Notes under the pieces: generated by a model
What the model was told of the DNA's origin: nothing
Seen by the model: only the letters and a program-made list of their open reading frames with translations
Database searches by the model: none
Part shown: positions 36,620-49,740 of the stretch, in pieces
Position numbering within the stretch: position 1 is the stretch's first letter
Layout: each line of letters begins with the position of its first letter
Position numbers and translations under genes: made by a program
Assembly: GCA_019925105.1 (NCBI GenBank)
Contig: JAHGAU010000007.1
Location: 682,001 to 746,000, forward strand
Reading direction: 5' to 3'
DNA length: 64,000 bases
DNA from: Niebla homalea
Lineage: Eukaryota > Ascomycota > Lecanoromycetes > Lecanorales > Ramalinaceae

Positions 36620-39600
36620 ACTTTATATATAACCCGTAAATCTTACTTATTAAATAGCTCCTTTATAGCCTTAACGTTATATCCTTTTATATAAGAGTTT
36701 AATTATTATATTTACTAAGTAACTCCCCTAGTTATTATATAGTTAGCTTCTTTAATTATTAAGTAACTAACTCCCTTAATTATTAAGTAATTAGTTCCCC
36801 TATATAGTTATTATTTATCTATTATTTATTACCCGGCTTATTATTAAATCCGCCGTCAATAAATATACGGTTTTTAAACTATTAATATAATAACTCCTTA
36901 AGGTTTAATGCCTATTTAAATTATATAAAAATCTTAATAAATAAGGTCTTTATTAATCCGTTAATTATCTACTCCGTAATATAGATATATTTAAGATTAA
37001 CGGTATTAACCTTAAGTTATTCCCGTAATTAATATAATTAAATATTTATATACTTTATCCTTACGTAATATACCGGGTTTTTAATTAATACAATAACCCC
37101 TTAATTATTATTATAAATCGTAATAATAAGTATATATTTAGATTTATTAAATTATATTTACCTTAATAAGTCCTTTAACCAGATAACTTCTTTAATAACC
37201 TATATTTATCCCGTATATTTAGCTTTATAGGTAAATAACGTTATAATCAGTTACCTTTTTAAAAACCAATAAATCGGTATACTTCTTACGTTAAAAAGGT
37301 AGCTTAAAGTTAACCTACGGATAAAGTCGGCCGTAAAATTAAAGTTAATATATTTATTAAAAGCCTTAAGTTTACCTTTATATATTAATTAAAAATATAT
37401 AATAATCCGTAAATAACGTATAATTTACCTTATATATAGTTAATATTAATAAGATAAATTTACAGAATATTAATTAATAATTATTACCGTATAAATTATA
37501 TCCGGTTATATATTAAGTATAATATATATTAATAAACTTACGGCCAATTAATATTATTATTTAAATTTTAATTTTATTTAATAATCTTTAAATAATAATT
37601 CCGGCTTAAAATTAACTTATATAAGTATATACGTCGGGTAAATTTCTTATTAATTATAATCTTATATTACCCTTTTAATATAGGCTTTTTAATTAAAATA
37701 AATTATTTGGTTTTATTAATTTTAAATAATAATAATATTTAAGTAATAGCTTATTAAACTTATATTAAATATACGGAATTCCTAATTAAGTATAATCTTT
37801 AAGTCTTAAATCCCTTATTTAAACGGATTAATTATTAAGATATTATCTATATATATAATTACGATCGTACCGGTTTTAGGGTAAAGGAATACGTAATAAT
37901 CTATATAAATAAATTTAAAACCTTATATAACTATAAACTCTTAAAAACGATTATATTATAATTATAATAATTACTTTAATTTATATAGGCTTTTCTTAAG
38001 CTTATAATAAAGCTTTTTACCGTCTTTATTGGTTTTTTCCTATTTTTTTAATTATTTTACGTATACTTTTTCCTTAATAAAATTATAAAGAAACGTTATT
38101 TTAACGTTTATTTACTTTAAATTTTAATTATTAACCGCTATAAAAATAAAGAGAACCTTATAACTTATAGGTTTTATTATTAAGGTAAACGTCTTATTAT
38201 AGTTAATACTTTTACGTTATTTAAAGCTATATATTACTTACCGGGTTTTATAGTGAATCATATTATTATTAACTTTATATTTAAGGATATAAACTTATTA
38301 TTTTTATAATATTGTTACGTTAATAAGAATTTAACTTTATATAATTAAGATTTAAGTATTATTCTCTTTAAGGGAACCGTATTTATTACCTTCCGTTAAT
38401 TCTTAATTTATCCGGGTATACTTATTTATTATAGTTTCTTTATAAATTTTAAGCTTAATAAGTTCCGGAGTTATTTTAAGGGATATTAAGGTTAAAAGGT
38501 ATAATGGTTTATTTTTATTATAAATTAATAAAGCCGAGAAAAAAAATAAATTTAATAATATATTATATAATTTATCTAGAAACATAAGGCCAAAGTTATT
38601 TTTAATTAGGTTTTTAATTTATTACTTTTATTTTTAATTATAATTAATTTTTAAGTTTTTAATCATTAAGCTTAAGGGGTCCGGTAAAGTTATCCGTTAA
38701 GTAAAGATTATAATCGGACGTATAAATCGCTTAATAAAAGTAAAGTTTATATTAATAATATCCGTTTTAATTGGATTATAATTCTTAAACTTCTCCCTTA
38801 AATTAAAATCTTATTAAGGTTTTTTTATTTTTTAAACTCTTAAATTTAATTAATAAGCTCCTTATAATCCGAGTTATTCAACGGTATTACCCGTCTTTCT
38901 TTAATATATATGTTATATATATTCTTTATTATAAGGTTAAACCGTTTTACCCGTAGATTAATTACTTTAAAGTATTTATTAATCTTTTTATTAAAATTTA
39001 TTAAGATATACGGTTTTAACTTATTATTAAGCTTAACTTGGTAACCTATAGTTTTTACGTATATAATTAACCTTAAAGTCCGTATATAAGATACGTCCGG
39101 TTTCTTATTATATTAAGCTTAATATAATATTACCTTTTTAAGTTATATATATAATATTTATATAATTATATAGTTTATTATTTAAATTAATTCCGGTTAA
39201 AAGCTTTTAAGTATACCCTTTATTACCCGTATAACCTTAATTTTCTTATTAATTTCCCGGTTAATTTTTTTATTAATTAAATTTTATTTAAAGTTCTTAT
39301 ATATTATTACTTTAAAGATAATTTTATATTATTTTAAATAATTTAAAAAGGCTTTAAACGTATATTTACCCTTATTATTAACCTAAAGGCATTTAATCTT
39401 TTAATCCGGGGTTATTTATACTTAATTTTAAATTCCTTAAATTATTAAATTATATTTAATTTATATATTAATAAATAAACCTTTAATATTATAATTTTAT
39501 TATTATAAAAGGTTATATAATATGTTATTCCGTTATATCCTTAAGGATTAATTATCCTTAAAAGGTCTATATAAATAAGCTTTAATGGGTTTTCTATAGG

Positions 39601-40200
39601 TTTAAAGTATCCCTTATATAATTAAGAGTATAACCATCCGGTAATATAATATATATAATAAGCGTTTTCGGTTTTATTATTATTATAACGTTTACGTTTA
39701 AGATTTATTTTAATCGATATATCCGTTAATTAAAATAATTTCTAAGCTTTAAGGTAGCTTATACGTATATATTAAGTAAATATAATTAAAAATACGTTAA
39801 ATACCGTTATAATAAGGGTAAATTTTTATAAATTAATTATAAATAAACCGTTTTATTTATTATAAATAAGCTTTTTTTAACTATATATTATTATCCGGAC
39901 CGTTTATATTATATTAAGTTAAGCTTTATAATTTAGAAATTATATTTTAAATATAAAATTAATTAAGTTTACCGGGAAATATATTATATCCGTAAATTTT
40001 ACCTTAACGGGTTTATTATTTACCCTATATATTATATAGGTAATATTTATACCCCCTATATAATTTATTTTTATTAACCCGGGCTTTAAAAATAAAAATT
40101 AATAAGGTTTTAATTCCCTTTAAAAGAATTTCTTCTTATAAAAAATATATTAATTATAACTATTATTAAAAATTATTAACTTTTATAAATTTATTAAGGT
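36620..40200 (-). pseudogene. Copia-1 C protease, integrase, RT and RNase H remnant
   Basis: Mirror of A 12780-16340. The RT active site is at 37842-37853 and reads Tyr-Ile-Asp-Asn, so one catalytic Asp survives, unlike in A, B and D. A 60-codon open stretch at 38403-38585 lies in the true polyprotein frame: it is the linker just before RT, with P-ELIKLKIYKE and a NKYTRIN end. It is the longest in-frame survivor of the family here but is a fragment, not a gene. Integrase is around 39580-39100. Confidence 0.82.
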
Positions 40201-42362
40201 AACTGATATTATCGTTATTAATTATTATATATACGTTAATAAATAAAAGTTTATTATTAAAAAGTTTATAAGCGTAATAATTTCTTTAATAATCTTAAGT
40301 TTCTTAATACGGAACTTTATAAACTTTTTTTTAGGGTAAAAATCTTAATATTTATTTTTAATATATTTATTATTATGTTTTTTTAAGTATAATATTAATA
40401 AATAAGCTTTTCCTGGGTTTTATTAAAAGTCCTTTTATTATAACCCTTTAACGTATCCTTATAAGTCTATATTAAAACGTTTAATTATTAAATAACCGCC
40501 TAAATTTCTTTATTACGGGCTTTTTATATAATATCGTAAAATTTAAAGGTACTTAAACCTTATTATACCGTTATTTAAGTAAATATTAAATATTACGTTT
40601 ATTATAATTCTTTTAATTTATTTAAGAATATTTAAATAATAAAGTAATCCGGGATAATTAAAAAGCTATTAATCGCCTTAATTTTAATATAGACTTTTTA
40701 ATAACGGTTATTATATTTATTAATTATTATATTTGGGGTCTTTTATAAACCTATAAGCTTTTAAATAAGCTTTATATATAAACCGGATCCTTAAGGCTTA
40801 TATTAATCCTTAAGTCTTTCTTAAATCGTATCCGGGCTTTTTATAATATCGATTAAATATTTAATATTAATACCGTAACGATTTTTTAAGGCTATATATA
40901 CCTTAAAAGTATCTTTCTCCTTTAACTTTTAAAGGTTATTAATCGTTATTTAATCCTTTATTTATTAACTTTATAATATTTATTACCGTTAATCTATTAA
41001 TAAAGGGATCGAACTTAAAAGAAACCCCCTTATAATAAAGTCTTTTTTAATTATTATCCTTAATAAAATATACGGAAGATAATATTAATAAGATATTAAT
41101 TATATTATAATTATTAATAATATTTAAGTTTAATAACGTTTAATATATTAAAGATTTATTATTTAAAAGTAAAAGGTAATTTACGTTAAATAATAATATT
41201 TAATTCTTAATATTTATATTTAACTTAAAAATAATAATATTTAATAGGTTAATTAGGGGTTCCTTAAACGCTTTTAAGTTAAAGCTATTATATAACTTTA
41301 ATATTTATAGTAATAAGTAATCCCGGTCTTTAATTTAATCTTTATTAGCTGGATTAAGACGGTTTTCCTTTCTTAAATCTCTAAATATAAAGGGAAAAAG
41401 GGTACTTTATATACGATAATATTACCAAATAATAGGGTTTAAGTACCATACTTTATACGGGACTATTATATGATCTAGGGTAATAAGCAATATAAAGTTT
41501 TATTAATTAAAGTATTCTTTATTTTAATTAAGATTAAAATGAAACTTTATAATATATTATAATATTATATATATACCCTTAAGATTATTACCCTTTTTTA
41601 TTTAAAAGCCCTTAATCTTTATAATTAAAGCGTTTAAATTTATTTTAATTATTTTATTTTAACTTAAAGACTTTAATTTTTACGATCCGCGATAAGTAAA
41701 TTTATTTTAAATTTAATTATTTATTAAAGAATTCTATAATTAATTCTTAACCCCTTTTTTTTAAGGATTAATTTTTATTTTAAGAGGTTTAACTATTAAT
41801 TATTTATTCCGTCCCGTATTTACTCTTTAAAATCAGATTAAAATAAATAATTTTAGGTTATAATACGTTTAAATTTAAGTAATTTATCTTTAATTAATTT
41901 TAAAAAAACTTAATTTTAATATAATTTTTAAAACTTTAAATTTAATAAAGTTTTATAATATATTTAATATTTATTTAACGTTTTAAATTTCTTATTTAAA
42001 CTTTAATTAAGGTTTTATATATATATATTAACCTTAAAGGCTTTACGTTTTGGCTTTATTAACTTAACGCCGGCTTAACTCTCCGGTATATAGGCGTTTA
42101 CGGCCTTTAATAAAGCTAAGAAATAACGGTTTATATATTCTTATTAATAAAACGTTTTTTTTTCTTAATTTAAGAATATAAGTAATTAAGTAGGCTTTTT
42201 TATTTATAACCATAGTATTATACGCCTGGTTAAGTCGATTTTTAATAATATAGCCTATATATAGGTATTATTTACGGGTATATTTTATATTATAAGTTTA
42301 TTACCGTTTATAGGTTAAATTAAATATTAAAAAGACGTTATTTAAGTATTTAAATACGTAAT
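40200..42362 (-). pseudogene. Copia-1 C leader and gag-region remnant
   Basis: Aligns with the gag portion of the other three copies. No motif is recognisable after RIP. Called by position and family alignment. Confidence 0.55.
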
Positions 42363-42376
42363 CCGGGCTTATAACC

Positions 42377-42539
42377 TATTAAAGTTAAAAGGTATAAGTT
42401 TTTTTAATTATTATTATATATAAAGTAAGACTATATATAAGGCTATATGCCGTTATCCCACTCGGGTTTAACACGTCCGCCTTATCTAATCTGATCCGCG
42501 TTACGTGATCTCCCAAGTGGCGATCCTGCATATTCAACA
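42377..42539 (-). repeat. Copia-1 C 5' LTR
   Basis: 163 bp. The outer end (42510-42539) keeps CCAAGTGGCGATCCTGCA intact; the inner end is RIP-changed. Confidence 0.94.
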
Positions 42540-42865
42540 ATAGCTTTATTATTAAATTCCTTATATAAAATGGTCCTTAAAGTTTTCTAAGGTTATATAA
42601 AAAGGATTTATTATTTAAACCGCTTTATATGTTGCTTATATATTAATAATAATAATATATATAACGATTTCCAATTTAATAATTAATAGTACGTTAAAAG
42701 GATTTAATAAAAGTCTATAGTACCCTATAACCCTTAATAAAACGGTATTTTAAAACGAATAAATTAAACCCTTATTACCCGGGTTTTTATATTATTACTA
42801 GATAATAACTTACCCCGTATTTTTATTATTAAACTTATTATTATAACGCCCTTTATATATAATAT
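42540..42865 (+). pseudogene. Copia-2 F integrase fragment between C and the LINE pair
   Basis: Aligns with E 29584-29909 (integrase core). The left edge is TSD atagc of C, and the right edge 42855-42865 is the 11-bp TSD of the LINE insertion (atatataatat). Confidence 0.88.
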
Positions 42866-43634
42866 TGACCGAGACCAAGGGGATCCAAAGAGCGAAGGCT
42901 ATAGCGATTGCCTTATGGGCTACGATAAAGTGGACCGAGCGCTGGCGGAGGTATAGGGACTCTATACCTTAGGGTCGTCGCTACCTAGCTCTCGACGATA
43001 AAAAGATTATTAATAAGCATCTCCGCCGTTATAACATTATAAGGAAGGGTAATAGCGTATTAATAATTTAACTCCAGACGGGTAAAAACGGTTTAGCTTA
43101 CTTCTTATTTACTATATATACCGGGGGTTAAATAGACGCCGGATATAAGTGCGGATAAAAGAAGTAAGACGCCGTATACGTCCTTATTTCTTATTTTTTA
43201 TTTACGGAAACTAAATTAAGATTTATCGTAAAAATTAATATTTATAATTATTATTAAATATTATTTATAAAGCGAAGTATCCGGGTAATTATTAAGTTTA
43301 TAATATTTACCGGATTACTATTATAGTTTAATTTTACTATAAAGATAAATAAAATTATTAAAGATTTTATAAAGAAAGCCCGTTATTAATTAAAAAAGAA
43401 AAAGAGGAACGGAAACCGGTTACGTTAATTATATGAACCGGAAAGTATCTTTTATAGCCGTAAAAATATAATAGTAAATACTTATTAAAAGTTTTTAAAA
43501 AAATTAACGGTAATAATAATATAAAAGGGGTATATATTAAGCGTATAAATATTAATAAGGATATTTAAAGGTATTAAATAAAATTAAGGCAATATAAATA
43601 TATAAAGGAACGGAAGAATAATAAGTTTAAAAAT
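42866..43634 (+). pseudogene. LINE-1 ORF2 C-terminal remnant
   Basis: Read from 42866, the frame gives a KAIAIALWATIKW segment, then after RIP stops an HLRRYNIIRKGNS block near 43018 and a TGKNGLAYFLF block near 43080-43110, followed by an AGYKCG segment at about 43140. A conserved TGK-GL---L block followed by a CxC...H...C zinc-binding motif is typical of the end of ORF2 in fungal Tad/I-type LINEs. The zinc ligands beyond the first Cys are unclear. The catalytic domains are absent here because of the 5' truncation. Confidence 0.7.
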
Positions 43635-43796
43635 TGTTGAATATACAGGATCGCCACTTAGGAGATTACGTGATGCGGATCAGATTAGATAAGGCGGACG
43701 TATTAAACCCGAATAAGATAGCGGTATATAGTTTTATATATAGTTTCACTTTATATATAATAATAATTAAATAACTTATACCTTTTAACTTTAATA
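43635..43796 (+). repeat. Copia-1 D 5' LTR
   Basis: 162 bp. RIP-changed from about base 60 inwards. Confidence 0.93.
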
Positions 43797-43849
43797 AGTT
43801 ATAAGCCCGGACTACGTATTTAAATATTTAAATAACGTCTTTTTAATAT

Positions 43850-45970
43850 TTAATTTAATTTATAAACGGTAATAAACTTATAATATAAAATATATCCGTA
43901 AATAATATTTATATATAAGCTATATTATTAAAAATCAACTTAACCAGGCGTATAATATTATAATTATAAATAGAAAAGCTTATTTAATTATTTATATTCT
44001 TAAATTAAAAAAGGAGGACGTTTTATTAATAAGAATATATAAACCGTTATTTTTTAGCCCTATTAAGGGCCGTAAACGCCTATATATTAAAGAGTTAAGC
44101 CGGTATTAAATTAATAAAATTAAAACGTAAAGCTTTTAAAATTAATATATATATATAAAGCCTTAACCGGGGTTTAAGTAAGAAATTTAAAACGTTAAAT
44201 AAATATTAAATATATTATAGAACTTTATTAAGTTTAAAACCTTAAAGATTATATTAAAATTAAGTTTTTTTAAGATTAATTAAAGATAGATTACTTGGAT
44301 TTAAACGTATTACGGCTTAAAATTATTTATTTTAATCTAATTTTAAAGAGTAAATACGGGACGGAATAAGTAATTAATAGTTAAACTTCTTAAAATAAAA
44401 ATTAATCCTTAAAAAAAGGGGGTTAAGAATTAATTATAGAATTCTTTAATAAGTAATTAAACTTAAAATAAGTTTACTTATCGCGGATTATAAAGATTAA
44501 AGTCCTTAAGTTAAAGTAAAATAATTAAAATAAGCTTAAATACTTTAATTATAAAGATTAAGGGCCTTTAAGTAAAAAAGGGTAATAATCTTAAAAGTAT
44601 ATATATAGCGTTATAATATATTATAAAGTTTCGTTCTGGTTTTAATTAGAATAAAGAATATTTTAATTAATAAGGCCTTATATTGTTTATTACCTTAGAT
44701 TATATAATAGTCCTATACGAAGTATAATACTTACTTAAACCCTATTATTCAGTGGTATCGTCGTGTACGAAGTATCCTTTTTCCTTTTATACTTAAAAAC
44801 CTAAGAAAGGAAGACTGTCTTAATCCAGCTAATAAAGATTAAGTTAAAGACCGGGATTATTTATTATCGTAAACGTTAAAGTCATACGATAACTTTAACT
44901 TAAAAGCGTTTAAGGAACCTTTAATTAATTTATTAAATATTATTATTTTCAGGTTAAATATAAATATTAAGAATTAAATACCGTTATTTAACGTAAATTA
45001 CCTTTTACCCTTAAATAATAAGTCTTTAATATATTAAACGTCGTTAAACTTAAATATTATTAATAATTATAATATAATTAATATTTTATTAATATTATTT
45101 TCTATATACTTTATTGAAAATAATGATTAAAAAAACCTTTATTATAGGGGGTTTCCCTTAAGTTTAATCTTTTTATTAATAGATTAACGGTAATAAATAT
45201 CGTAAAGTTAATAAATAAAGGATTAAATAATAATTAATAACCTTTAAAAGTTAAAGGAAAAAGATACCTTTAAAATATATATAGCCTTAAAAAATCGTTA
45301 TAATATTAATATTAAATATTTAATTAATATTATAAAAAGCCCGGATATAATTTAAAAAAGACTTAAGGATTAATATAAATTTTAAAGGTCCGGTTTATAT
45401 ACGGAGTTTACTTAAGAACTTATAAGTTTATAAAAGACTTTAAATATAATAATTAATAAATATAATAACCGCCACTAAAAAGTTTATATTAAGATTAAAG
45501 TGATTAATAGCTCCTTAATTATCCCGGATTATTTTATTATTTAAATATTCTTAAATAAATTAAAAAAATCGTAATAAATATAATATTTAATATTTATTTA
45601 AACGACGGTATAATAAAGCTTAAATACCCTTAAATTTTACGATATTATATAAAGGGCTTATAATAAAGAAGCTCGGGCGGCTATTTAATAATTAAATATT
45701 TCAATATAAGCTTATAAGGATATATTAAAGGGTTATAATAAAAGGACTTTTAATAAGACCCAGGAAAAGCCTATTTATTAATATTATACCTAGAAAAAAT
45801 ATAATAATAAGTATATTAAGGATAAATATTAAGATTTTTACCTTAAAAAAAAAAAAAACCTATAAAGTTCTATATTAAAAAACTTAAAATTATTAAAAAA
45901 ATTATTACGCTTATAAACCTTTTAATAATAGACTTTTATTTATTAACGTATATATAATAATTAATAACGA
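43850..45970 (+). pseudogene. Copia-1 D leader and gag-region remnant
   Basis: Position equivalent to A 10650-12780. Lysine-rich remnants near 45740-45900 include a long A-run at 45847. No intact motif. Confidence 0.55.
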
Positions 45971-48900
45971 TAATATTGGTTACCTTAGTAAATTTATAAA
46001 AGCTAATAATCCTTAATAATAATTATAATTAATATATTTTTTATAAAAAAAGATTCTTTTAAGGAAAGTTAAAACCTTATTAATCCTTATCTTTAGGGCC
46101 CGGACTGGTAAAAACGAATTATATAGGGGATATAAATATTACCTATATAATATATAGGGTAAATAATAAACCCGTTAAGGTAAAATTTACGGATATGGTA
46201 TATTCTTTAATAAATTTAATTAATCTTATATTTAAAATATAACTTTTAAATTATAAAATTTAACTTAATATAATATAAACGGTCCGGATAATAACGTATA
46301 GTCAGAAAAAGCTTATTTATAGTAAATAAAACGGTTTATTTATAATCGACTTATAAGAACTTACCTTTATTATAATAACGTTTAACGTATTTTTAACTAT
46401 ATTTACCTAATATATATATATAAGTTATTTCGGAGCTTAGAAATTATTCTAATTAATAAATATATTAATTAAAATAAATCTTAAACGTAAACGCTATAAT
46501 AATAATAAGGCCGAAAATACTTATTATACGTATTATATTATTAAACGGTTATACTTTTAATTATATAAGGGATATTTTAAATCTATAGAAAACCCGTTAA
46601 AGTTTATTTATATAAATTTTTTAAAGATAATTAATCCTTAAGAATATAACGGAATAACGTATTATATAACCTTTTATAATAATAAGATTATAATATTAAA
46701 GGTTTATTTATTAATATATAAATCGGATATAATTTAATAATTTAAGGAATTTAAAGTTAAATATAAATAACCCCGGATTAATAAATTAAACGCCTTTGGG
46801 TTAATAATAAGGATAAATATATATTTAAGGCCTTCTTAAATTACTTAAAATAATATAGAATTATCTTTAAGGTAATAATATGTAAAAACTTTAAATAAAA
46901 TTTAATTAATAAAAGGATTAACCGGGAAATTAATAAAAAGATTAAAACTATACGGATAATGGGGGATATATTTAAAAGCTTTTAATTAAAGCTGGTTTAA
47001 ATAATAAACTATATAATTATATAAATATTATATATATAACTTAAAAAGGTAATATTATATTAAATTTAATATAATAAAAAACCGGACGTATTATATATAT
47101 AGACTTTAAGGTTAATTATATACGTAAAAACTATAAATTACCGGGTTAAGCTTAATAATAAGTTAAAATTATATATCTTAATAAATTTTAATAAAGGGAT
47201 TAATAAATACTTTAAAGTAATTAATTTATGGGTAAAACGGTTTAACTTTATGGTAAAGAACGTATACGATATATATATTAAGGAAAGACGGGTAATACCG
47301 TTGGATAACTTAAATTATAAAGAGCCTATTAACTGAATTTAAGAACTTAAAAAGGTAAGAAAGCTTTAATAGGACCTTAATTTAAAGGAGAAGTTTAGGA
47401 ATTACGGTTTAATTAAAACGGATATTATTAATATAAGCTTTACCCTTACTGAGTAATTTATATGTCCGATTATAGTTTTTACTTAATGGATAGCTTTACT
47501 AAACTCCTTAAGTTTAATAGTTAAAGACTTAAAAATTAATTATAATTAAGAATAAAAATAATAAATTAAAAACTTAATTAAAGATAATTTTGACCTTATA
47601 TTTCCGGATAAACCGCGTAATATATTATTAAATCCACTCTTTTTCTTAACTTTATTAGCTTATAATAAAAATGAATTATTATATCCTTTAACCTTAATAT
47701 CCCTTAAAATAATCCCGGAATTTATTAAACTTAAAATCTATAAAGAAGCTATAATAAATAAGTATACCTGGATAAACTAAGAATTAACGGAAGGTAATAA
47801 ATATAATTTCCTTAAAGAGAATAATATTTAGGTTTTAATTACGCGGAGTTAAATCCCCGCTGGCATAATAATATTACGAAGACGGTAGGTTTATATCCTT
47901 AAACGTAAAGTTAATAGTAATATAATTCACTATAAGGCCCGGTAAGTAATATATAGTTTTAAATAACGTAAAAATATCGATTATAATAAAACGTTTATTT
48001 CAGTAATAAAACTTATAAGCTATAAGGTTCTCTTTATTTTTATAGCGGTTAATAATTGGGATTTAAAGTAAATAAACGTTAAAATAACGTTTTTTTACGG
48101 TTTTATTAAGGAAGAAATATATATAAAATAATTAAAAGGATAAGAAAAGACCGGTAAAGACGGTAAAAAGCTTTATTATAAGCTTAAAAAGGGCCTATAT
48201 AGATTAAAGTAATTATTACGGCTATAATATAATCGTTTCTAGGAGTTTATAATTATATAAGGTTTTAAATTTATTTATACGGATTATTACGTATTCCTTT
48301 ACCTTAAAACCGGTACGATTATAACTATATATATAAATAACGTCTTAATAATTAATCCGTTTAAGTAAGGGATTCGGAACTTAAAAACCGTACTTAATTA
48401 GGAATTCCGTATATTTAATTTAAGTTTAATAAATTATTATTTAAGTATTATTATTATTTAAAACCAATAAAACTAAATAATCCGTTTTAATTAAAAAGTT
48501 TATATTAAAAGGATAATATAAGATTATAGTTAATAAGAAGCTTACTTAATATATATATTTATATAAGTTAATTTTAGGCCGGAACTATTACTTAAAAGCT
48601 ATTAAATAAAACCGGAATTTAAATAATAATATTAATTAACCGTAAATTTATTAATATATATTATACTTAATATATAACCGGATATAACTTATATGGTAAT
48701 AATTATTAGCCAATATTTTATAAATCCGTTTTATTAATATTAATTATATATAAAATAAATTATATATTATTTACGGACTATTATATACTTTTAATTAATA
48801 TATAAGGATAAGCTTAAGGCTTTTAATAGGTATATTGATTCTAATTTTACGGCCGACTTTACCCGTAAGTTAACTTTAGGTTACCTTTTTAACGTAAAAA

Positions 48901-49560
48901 GTATACTGATTTATTAATCCTTAAAAAGGCAATTAACTATAACGTTATTTACTTATAAAACTAAGTATACGGGATAAACGTAAATTACCAAAGAAGTTAT
49001 CTGGTTAAAGGACTTATTAAAGTAAATATAACCTAATAAATCTGGATATATACTTATTATTATAATTTATAATAATAATTAAAAAACTATTATATTGGCT
49101 AAAAATCTGGTATATTACGTAAGGATAAAGTATATAAGTATCCAACTATATTAACTGCAGGAACAATTTAAGGCTAATACCGTTAATCTTAAATATATTT
49201 ATATTACGGAATAGGTAATTAATAGGTTAATAAAGGCCTTATTTACCAAAACCTTTATATAGTTTAAACGGGCGTTAAGCCTTAAGGAGCCATTATATTA
49301 ACAGTCTAAAGACCGTATACTTATTAACGGCGGACTTAATAATAAGCCGGATAATAAATAATAAGTAAATAATAACTATATAGGGGAGCTAACCACTTAA
49401 TAACCAGGGGAACTAGTTACTTAATAACCAGGGAGTTAACCATATAATAACTAGGGGAGCTACTTAGTAAATATAGTAATTAAACTCTTATATAAAAGGA
49501 TATAACGTTAAGGCTATAAAGGAGTTATTTAATAAGTAAGATTTACGGGTTATATATAAA
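45970..49560 (+). pseudogene. Copia-1 D protease, integrase, RT and RNase H remnant
   Basis: The protease site is at about 46015-46026 (Asn/Asn/Asn-Tyr for DSGC), the integrase core about 46600-47080, the RT about 47940-48440 and RNase H about 48740-49200. The RT active site at 48330-48341 reads Tyr-Ile-Asn-Asn. Readable blocks include KPISYKVLFTFI and FYG-IKEEIYIKQLKG (about 48000-48140), the latter matching the Copia LxEEIYMxQPxGF motif. Confidence 0.83.
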
Positions 49561-49573
49561 GTTCAAAGGGGAG

Positions 49574-49735
49574 TATTAAATATATAGGATCGTTACTTAA
49601 AAGATTACGTAACGCAGATCAGATTAAATAAAACGGACGTACTAAACCCGAGTGGGATAGCGGCATATGGCCTTACACATAGTCTCACTTTATACATAGT
49701 AATAATTAAGCAACTTACACCTCTCAACTTCAACA
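49574..49735 (+). repeat. Copia-1 D 3' LTR
   Basis: 162 bp following the polypurine tract. The outer ~90 bases are essentially RIP-free. Confidence 0.95.
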
Positions 49736-49740
49736 AAAAT

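Larger units (their letters stand above)
36446..42539 (-). mobile_element. Copia-1 LTR retrotransposon, copy C, inserted in Copia-2 copy F
   Basis: 6,094 bp, minus strand. LTRs at 36446-36608 (3') and 42377-42539 (5'); both are 163 bp, one base longer than the other copies because of a T-run. TSD atagc at 36441-36445 and 42540-42544; E has the single uninterrupted site at 29584-29588. Primer site at 42363-42376 (minus). The interior is RIP-mutated; both outer LTR ends are preserved. Confidence 0.96.
43635..49735 (+). mobile_element. Copia-1 LTR retrotransposon, copy D, inserted in the truncated LINE
   Basis: 6,101 bp, plus strand, 162-bp LTRs at 43635-43796 and 49574-49735, TSD aaaat at 43630-43634 and 49736-49740. 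The offset to copy A is close to +33,198 throughout. The 3' LTR outer half is the best preserved LTR sequence of the family (e.g. GAGTGGGATAGCGGCATATG). Primer site at 43797-43810, polypurine tract aaaggggag at 49565-49573. Confidence 0.96.
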
